A stretch of 42,631 nt of DNA from Oscillospiraceae bacterium (lineage in GTDB: Bacteria; Bacillota; Clostridia; Oscillospirales; Oscillospiraceae), in contig JAFSAP010000014.1 of the NCBI GenBank assembly GCA_017440925.1, positions 1 through 42,631 of the forward strand, in the 5' to 3' direction. Shown here one piece after another: positions 41,101 through 42,631 of the stretch. Under the pieces are notes generated by a model that was not told the DNA's origin, ran no database searches, and was given only the letters and a program-made list of their open reading frames with translations. Within the stretch, counting starts at the first letter, position 1, and each line of letters starts with the position of its first letter. Made by a program: the position numbers and the translations under genes.

Positions 41101-42318
41101 ATGACTAAGGAAATCAAAGCAAAGGTTATTTCCGCTTCTCTGGGCGATGCTTTTTCCGACGCTGTTCGTGCCTCTGTTACCTCCCCCGAACTTTCTATTT
41201 TCAACGATTCCAGATACGCAATTTTTCCCGGCTTTTGTGATGTGCATGTGCATTTCAGAGAGCCGGGTTTTTCATACAAGGAAACCATGGAATCCGGAAG
41301 CCGCGCTTCCGCCCGGGGTGGCTATACAGCAGTCTGCACCATGCCCAACTTAAAACCTGTTCCTGACTGCGCAGAGCATCTGCAGCAGCAGCTGGACATC
41401 ATCGAAAACAGCGCCTGCATCCATGTATATCCCTACGGTTCCATCACCGTTGAGGAAAAGGGAGAAGTTCTTGCTGACCTGGAAGCCATGGCACCCAATG
41501 CCATCGGTTTTTCCGATGACGGTCGGGGCGTCCAGAGTGATGCAATGATGAAGGAAGCCATGCTTCGGGCAAAGGCTCTGGGCAAGATGATCGTTGCCCA
41601 CTGCGAGGTCAATGACCTGCTGCGGGGCGGTTATATTCACGACGGCGAATATGCCGCTGCCCATGGCCACCGGGGCATCTGCAGTGAGAGCGAATGGGGA
41701 CAGATTGCGCGAGACCTGGAGCTCATCCGGGAAACAGGCTGCGCCTACCATGTCTGCCATATTTCCACCAAGGAAAGCGTGGATCTGATCCGCAAAGCAA
41801 AGGCGGAAGGTCTGGATGTGACCTGTGAAACCGGGCCACACTATCTGGTAATGGATGACAGCGATCTGCAGGAAGAGGGACGGTTCAAGATGAATCCCCC
41901 GCTCCGTGATAAATCTGACCGGGAAGCCCTGGTTCAGGGTATTCTGGACGGCACCATCGACATGATCGCCACCGACCATGCCCCCCATTCTGCTGAGGAA
42001 AAATCCCGAGGACTGGAAAAGAGCGCTTTCGGCGTAGTCGGCATTGAAACCGCCTTCCCCATTCTCTATACCTATCTGGTAAAGCCCGGAATCTTAAGCA
42101 TGGAGCGTCTGATGGATCTGCTGGTTGTGAATCCCAGAAAACGCTTTGGCATCGCCTTAGGTTGCGACTACTCCATCTGGGATCTGAATGCGGAGTACAC
42201 CATTGACCCTGCGGACTTCCTGTCCATGGGCAAGGCAAGCCCCTTCACCGGCTGGACCGTAAACGGCAAGTGCCTCGCCACCGTCTGTGACGGCAAAATC
42301 GTATACAATTCACTTTAA
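41101..42318 (+). CDS. pyrC: Dihydroorotase
   Basis: A 405-residue zinc amidohydrolase (class I) that closes carbamoyl-aspartate to dihydroorotate, the third step of pyrimidine synthesis. The metal motif is GFCDVHVHFREPGFSYKE near residue 42; IVAHCEV, HVCHIST and IATDHAPHSAEEK give the remaining His and Asp ligands. Size is slightly below the B. subtilis enzyme. The ATG at 41101 has AAAGGAG six bases upstream; an in-frame ATG at 41032 lies within the possible attenuator and is rejected. carB follows 25 bases later. Confidence 0.95.
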   Translation: MTKEIKAKVISASLGDAFSDAVRASVTSPELSIFNDSRYAIFPGFCDVHVHFREPGFSYKETMESGSRASARGGYTAVCTMPNLKPVPDCAEHLQQQLDIIENSACIHVYPYGSITVEEKGEVLADLEAMAPNAIGFSDDGRGVQSDAMMKEAMLRAKALGKMIVAHCEVNDLLRGGYIHDGEYAAAHGHRGICSESEWGQIARDLELIRETGCAYHVCHISTKESVDLIRKAKAEGLDVTCETGPHYLVMDDSDLQEEGRFKMNPPLRDKSDREALVQGILDGTIDMIATDHAPHSAEEKSRGLEKSAFGVVGIETAFPILYTYLVKPGILSMERLMDLLVVNPRKRFGIALGCDYSIWDLNAEYTIDPADFLSMGKASPFTGWTVNGKCLATVCDGKIVYNSL

Positions 42319-42343
42319 GATATAAGCAGGAGGAAACGACACA

Positions 42344-42631
42344 ATGGCTAAAAGAACAGATATCAAGAAAATTCTGATCATTGGTTCCGGCCCCATCGTC
42401 ATCGGCCAGGCTGCCGAATTTGACTACGCCGGCACCCAGGCCTGCCTGGCTCTGAAGGAAGAGGGCTATGAGGTCGTTCTGTGCAACTCCAATCCCGCCA
42501 CCATCATGACCGACACCATTATCGCCGACAAGGTCTACATGTAGCCCCTGACCCTGGAATATGTGGCAAAGATCATCCGCTATGAGCGTCCTGATGCCAT
42601 CATCCCCGGCATCGGCGGCCAGACCGGCCTG
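42344..42631 (+). pseudogene. carB: Carbamoyl-phosphate synthase large subunit, 5' part, with in-frame TAG
   Basis: It starts [22 protein letters not shown] with AGGAGGAAA before the ATG, and continues through [10 protein letters not shown], all hallmarks of CarB. At codon 67 (42542-42544) a TAG replaces the Glu codon expected in the conserved Y-I/M-E-P segment; the frame then goes on correctly (PLTLEYVAKIIRYERPDAI, IPGIGGQTGL) to the window edge. A single G-to-T change explains it. Either the gene is broken in this strain or the base is a sequencing/assembly error. TAG is used as a normal stop by other genes here (both degV genes), arguing against recoding. No carA lies upstream. Confidence 0.75.

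Noticed and set aside
42542-42544. TAG in carB read as recoding (pyrrolysine or reassigned amber)
   Set aside because: TAG ends other intact genes in the window, the conserved residue expected here is Glu, and CarB is not a known pyrrolysine protein. Mutation or sequence error is simpler.

Overview
The window looks like a chromosomal stretch of a strictly anaerobic gut Firmicute, probably class Clostridia and Oscillospiraceae/Ruminococcaceae-like. The grounds are T-box leaders, AGGAGG ribosome sites, sigma-A promoters, several ferredoxin-dependent 2-oxoacid oxidoreductase genes, a B12-dependent MetH with a separate reactivation protein, and no respiratory genes. This placement is inference; there is no rRNA or other marker gene here.

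Layout. 1-655: the 3' end of an unknown gene, a repeat cluster, a terminator and a structured non-coding element. 656-3077: a GNAT acetyltransferase, a small helical protein and a condensation-fold acyltransferase. 3403-7330: metF, a methionine synthase reactivation protein and metH, overlapping by ATGA. 7496-12157: a DegV protein, a decayed ORF, a NagZ-like GH3 lipoprotein, a DMT transporter and a ferredoxin-type aldo/keto reductase. 12274-34305: the core, described below. 34393-37870 (minus strand): a membrane protein, a CofE-like protein, and a MarR-DegV pair with apparent operators. 38078-40900: trkA-trkH potassium uptake. 41101-42631: pyrC and the start of carB, which carries an in-frame TAG at codon 67.

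The core has four T-box leaders whose specifier triplets, read at the same distance (6 nt) before a conserved GAG, are CUG (Leu), AUC (Ile), GUC (Val) and UUC (Phe). The Leu leader drives a LeuA homologue that has lost its metal-binding residues plus a TIM-barrel/acyl-CoA synthetase fusion. The Ile and Val leaders each drive an XRE-HTH/cupin/acyl-CoA synthetase fusion. The Val unit continues into a P-loop ATPase, a ferredoxin, VorB-type 2-oxoacid:ferredoxin oxidoreductase subunits and a branched-chain aminotransferase. The Phe leader drives an acyl/aryl-CoA ligase, IorA, IorB, a PaaK-type phenylacetate-CoA ligase and a tandem ACT protein.

T-boxes turn genes on when the cognate tRNA is uncharged, so these operons should be induced by amino acid starvation. 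The simplest reading is a biosynthetic salvage system: isovalerate, 2-methylbutyrate, isobutyrate and phenylacetate are activated to CoA thioesters, reductively carboxylated with reduced ferredoxin to 2-oxoacids, and transaminated to Leu, Ile, Val and Phe. Such reductive carboxylation is known biochemically in rumen anaerobes. The T-box wiring and the fused ligases seen here make this the most notable system in the window.
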